Shown here: piece after piece, positions 5,358 through 7,671 of the stretch
Layout of the letters: every line of letters begins with the position of its first letter
Numbering within the stretch: the first letter of the stretch is position 1
Assembly (NCBI GenBank): GCA_947428535.1
Contig: CANEMG010000038.1
Coordinates: forward strand, 1-7,671
Reading direction: 5' to 3'
Source of the DNA: an uncultured Clostridium sp.
Lineage (GTDB): Bacteria > Bacillota > Clostridia > TANB77 > CAG-508
Length of the DNA stretch: 7,671 bases
The notes under the pieces: model-generated
Told to the model about the DNA's origin: nothing
The model's input: only the letters and a program-made list of their open reading frames with translations
Database searches by the model: none
Position numbers and translations under genes: made by a program

Positions 5358-7671
5358 GGAAGAAAGAGAAAGAAATCTACAAGTAGAAAAAATAGTAATA
5401 ATAAAAAGAAAGCTTTAGGAGCTAATATAGATTTAGTAGTAATTATATTATTTGTAGTTAGTATATTACTATTTATTTTGATATATGGTGAAAAAGGAGT
5501 AATAGGTGAAGTATTGAGTCCAGCTTTAGGTGGAATTATTGGGTTTATTAAATATTTAATTCCAATTGGAGTTATGGGACTTGCCATCTGTACTGCAAAA
5601 GATGATAAGAATTATATAACTTCTAAAATAATTCAATTTGCAGTTTTAATTTCTTGTATTGCTGCAACTATGTCAATATATCAAATGTCAAAAGGAGTAA
5701 TAAATCAAAATTTAGAGTTTAACAGTATTATTGATGCAGCATATGATTTAGGAGTAAAAAACATTGGTGGTGGAACTGTTGGAGCAGTTATTGCTTATCC
5801 ATTAATAAAATTGTTAGGAATGTTTGGAGCAGCTATCACAACAGTTGGAATTGTAGCTGTATTATGTGTATTTACTTTTGGTTTACATCCATCTGAATTT
5901 TTCTTGCAGATTATAGATGAAGCAAATGCAAGAAAAGAACAAAGAGATGAAGAGTTAGCTGCTAGGCGTGAACAAAGAATGGAAGCTAGAAGAGAAAGAT
6001 TTAAAAATGGCAATGTGCAATTAGATATAATGGACATGCCTATGGAAAATAAGAGAAAAGGAAAAGCACAATTACAAACATTTGATGAAGATGAAATAAC
6101 TATAAATTTAAATAATGGTGAAGATGAAGAAATAGAGCAAGAAAAACCAAGAAGTAAGATAACAAGTATATTTGATAGAAAATCAAGAAATAAAGAAGTT
6201 AAAGAAGAAATAAACCCTGATGTGATAGATGAAAATATTTTTAAAAATACAGCTAAAGCAAATGAAGAAGAAAAACATAAGATGGTTTCCGAAGATGCTT
6301 TGTTTACAGTAGAAGAAGAACAAAAGGAAAGTAAAACAAAAGCTGTATTACAATTAGAACATACAATATCAATTGAAGATGAAAATTATGAATATCCACC
6401 AGTTAGTCTTTTAGGAAAAAATACTAAAAAATCTAATAAAATGGATGCGAAAGCATTAACAGAAAAAGCCACAAAACTTCAAAGAACATTACATAGTTTT
6501 GGAGTTTCTGCAAAGGTAGAAAACATTTCAGTAGGACCAGCAATAACAAGATATGAGCTTAAACCTGCTGAAGGTGTTAGAGTAAATAAAATAGCAAATT
6601 TAGCTGATGATATAGCATTAAATTTAGCTGCTGAAAGTATAAGAATCGAAGCTCCTATTCCGGGAAAACAAGCAGTTGGTATAGAGATTCCAAATAAAGA
6701 AAAGGAAGCGGTTCCTTTAAGAGATGTTGTAGAGAGTGATGAATTTGAAAACAATAATTCTAAATTATCAGTAGCACTTGGAAAAGATGTAGCAGGAAAT
6801 GTAGTTTTAGCAGATATAGCAAAGATGCCCCATGTTCTTATAGCAGGTTCTACAGGTTCTGGAAAGTCTGTATGTATAAATACAATAATAACAAGTCTTA
6901 TATATAATGCTAAACCTAGTGAAGTAAAATTGGTAATGGTAGATCCAAAAGTTGTTGAGCTTTCTGTTTATAATGGAATACCACATTTATTAATTCCAGT
7001 TGTAACAGATCCTAGAAAAGCAGCAGGAGCACTTGCTTGGGCAGTTCAAGAAATGGATCATAGATATAATTTATTTGCAGAAAAAGGTGTTAGAGATTTA
7101 AAAGGATATAATGCAGTAATTGAAGGAACATCTGAAGATGGAACTATTGGAAAATTACCACAGATTGTAATAATAATAGATGAGCTTGCAGATTTAATGA
7201 TGGTTGCTGCAAAAGAAGTTGAAGAATCAATATGTAGATTAGCACAAAAAGCTAGAGCAGCTGGAATGCATTTAGTAATAGCGACTCAAAGACCTTCTGT
7301 AGATGTTATTACAGGTTTGATTAAAGCTAATGTACCTTCAAGAATAGCATTTGCTGTTTCTTCACAAATAGATTCAAGAACAATATTAGACCAAGTTGGA
7401 GCAGAAAAGCTTTTAGGAAAAGGTGATATGCTTTTTTATCCCGTAGGGGCATCAAAACCAGTCAGAGTTCAAGGAGCTTTCGTTTCTGATGGTGAAGTAG
7501 AAAAAATTGTAGACTTTATAAAATCTAATGGTGTTGCTACATATAATGAAGATATATTAGAAGAAATCGAAAAATCTAATAAATCAGAAGGACAAATAGA
7601 AAAAGAAGCAGAAGAAGATGATACAGATCCGTTATTAATGGATGCTATAGATACTGTAGTAGAAGTTGGAC
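5355..7671 (+). CDS. ftsK: DNA translocase FtsK/SpoIIIE (3' end outside window)
   Basis: An FtsK/SpoIIIE translocase is a septum-located hexameric ATPase that moves double-stranded DNA through the closing division or sporulation septum. 772 residues are visible. A basic N-terminus (2-19) precedes hydrophobic membrane segments at about 26-44, 54-80, 92-109 and 140-177, then a charged linker (about 185-345). The motor starts near YPPVSLLG (347-354), with GPAITRYE (394-401), Walker A GSTGSGKS (498-505), Walker B IVIIIDE (604-610), RPSVDVITG (646-654) and [13 protein letters not shown] (682-694). The frame is still open at the window edge, just where the DNA-orienting gamma domain should begin. 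TTG at 5355 is the start: AGGAGG lies eight bases before it and an in-frame stop lies immediately upstream. Whether it serves vegetative division (SftA/FtsK-like) or sporulation (SpoIIIE-like) is undecided, though the integral membrane segments argue against a soluble SftA type. Confidence 0.95.
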   Translation, partial: MGRKRKKSTSRKNSNNKKKALGANIDLVVIILFVVSILLFILIYGEKGVIGEVLSPALGGIIGFIKYLIPIGVMGLAICTAKDDKNYITSKIIQFAVLISCIAATMSIYQMSKGVINQNLEFNSIIDAAYDLGVKNIGGGTVGAVIAYPLIKLLGMFGAAITTVGIVAVLCVFTFGLHPSEFFLQIIDEANARKEQRDEELAARREQRMEARRERFKNGNVQLDIMDMPMENKRKGKAQLQTFDEDEITINLNNGEDEEIEQEKPRSKITSIFDRKSRNKEVKEEINPDVIDENIFKNTAKANEEEKHKMVSEDALFTVEEEQKESKTKAVLQLEHTISIEDENYEYPPVSLLGKNTKKSNKMDAKALTEKATKLQRTLHSFGVSAKVENISVGPAITRYELKPAEGVRVNKIANLADDIALNLAAESIRIEAPIPGKQAVGIEIPNKEKEAVPLRDVVESDEFENNNSKLSVALGKDVAGNVVLADIAKMPHVLIAGSTGSGKSVCINTIITSLIYNAKPSEVKLVMVDPKVVELSVYNGIPHLLIPVVTDPRKAAGALAWAVQEMDHRYNLFAEKGVRDLKGYNAVIEGTSEDGTIGKLPQIVIIIDELADLMMVAAKEVEESICRLAQKARAAGMHLVIATQRPSVDVITGLIKANVPSRIAFAVSSQIDSRTILDQVGAEKLLGKGDMLFYPVGASKPVRVQGAFVSDGEVEKIVDFIKSNGVATYNEDILEEIEKSNKSEGQIEKEAEEDDTDPLLMDAIDTVVEVG

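Noticed and set aside
5347..5418. ATG at 5347, just after AGGAGG, as the start of ftsK
   Set aside because: It is in another frame and ends after about 23 codons, and it sits too close to the ribosome binding site; the TTG at 5355 opens the correct frame.

Overview
This is a strongly AT-rich, Gram-positive (Firmicutes, Clostridia-type) chromosomal segment with all genes on the + strand. Support for that placement comes from mutL-miaA linkage, adjacent sepF and divIVA, purine-rich AGGAGG ribosome binding sites, GTG and TTG starts, A/T-ending codons and U-tract hairpin terminators. I cannot name a genus. Every gene is a housekeeping or cell-division type; I see no phage, transposase, defence or CRISPR genes.

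Layout: (1) 1-2618 is a tight run of the 3' end of mutL (mismatch repair), miaA (tRNA isopentenylation) and an HlyD-like membrane-anchored adaptor protein that overlaps miaA by one base. (2) 2619-3783 is a division unit: four phased A-tracts, a strong sigma-A-type promoter, sepF (start corrected to 2784), divIVA and a terminator. (3) 3784-4168 is noncoding and dominated by a ~243-bp imperfect palindrome (3798-4040), followed by a candidate promoter. (4) 4169-5318 holds rsmD (16S rRNA methyltransferase), an uncharacterised coiled-coil protein and a strong terminator. (5) 5355-7671 is an ftsK/spoIIIE DNA translocase gene starting at TTG and running off the right edge before its gamma domain.

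How the genes relate: SepF tethers FtsZ to the membrane, DivIVA marks curved membrane at septa and poles, and FtsK/SpoIIIE pumps chromosomal DNA through the closing septum, so three division or segregation functions lie within 5 kb. MutL, MiaA and RsmD are information-processing genes. The HlyD-like protein, with no transporter partner in view, and the coiled-coil protein are the genes whose role is open.

The most unusual noncoding structures are the long palindrome and the phased A-tract array before the sepF promoter. I found no convincing new multi-gene system; the best leads are the HlyD-like protein linked to sepF/divIVA and the palindrome.
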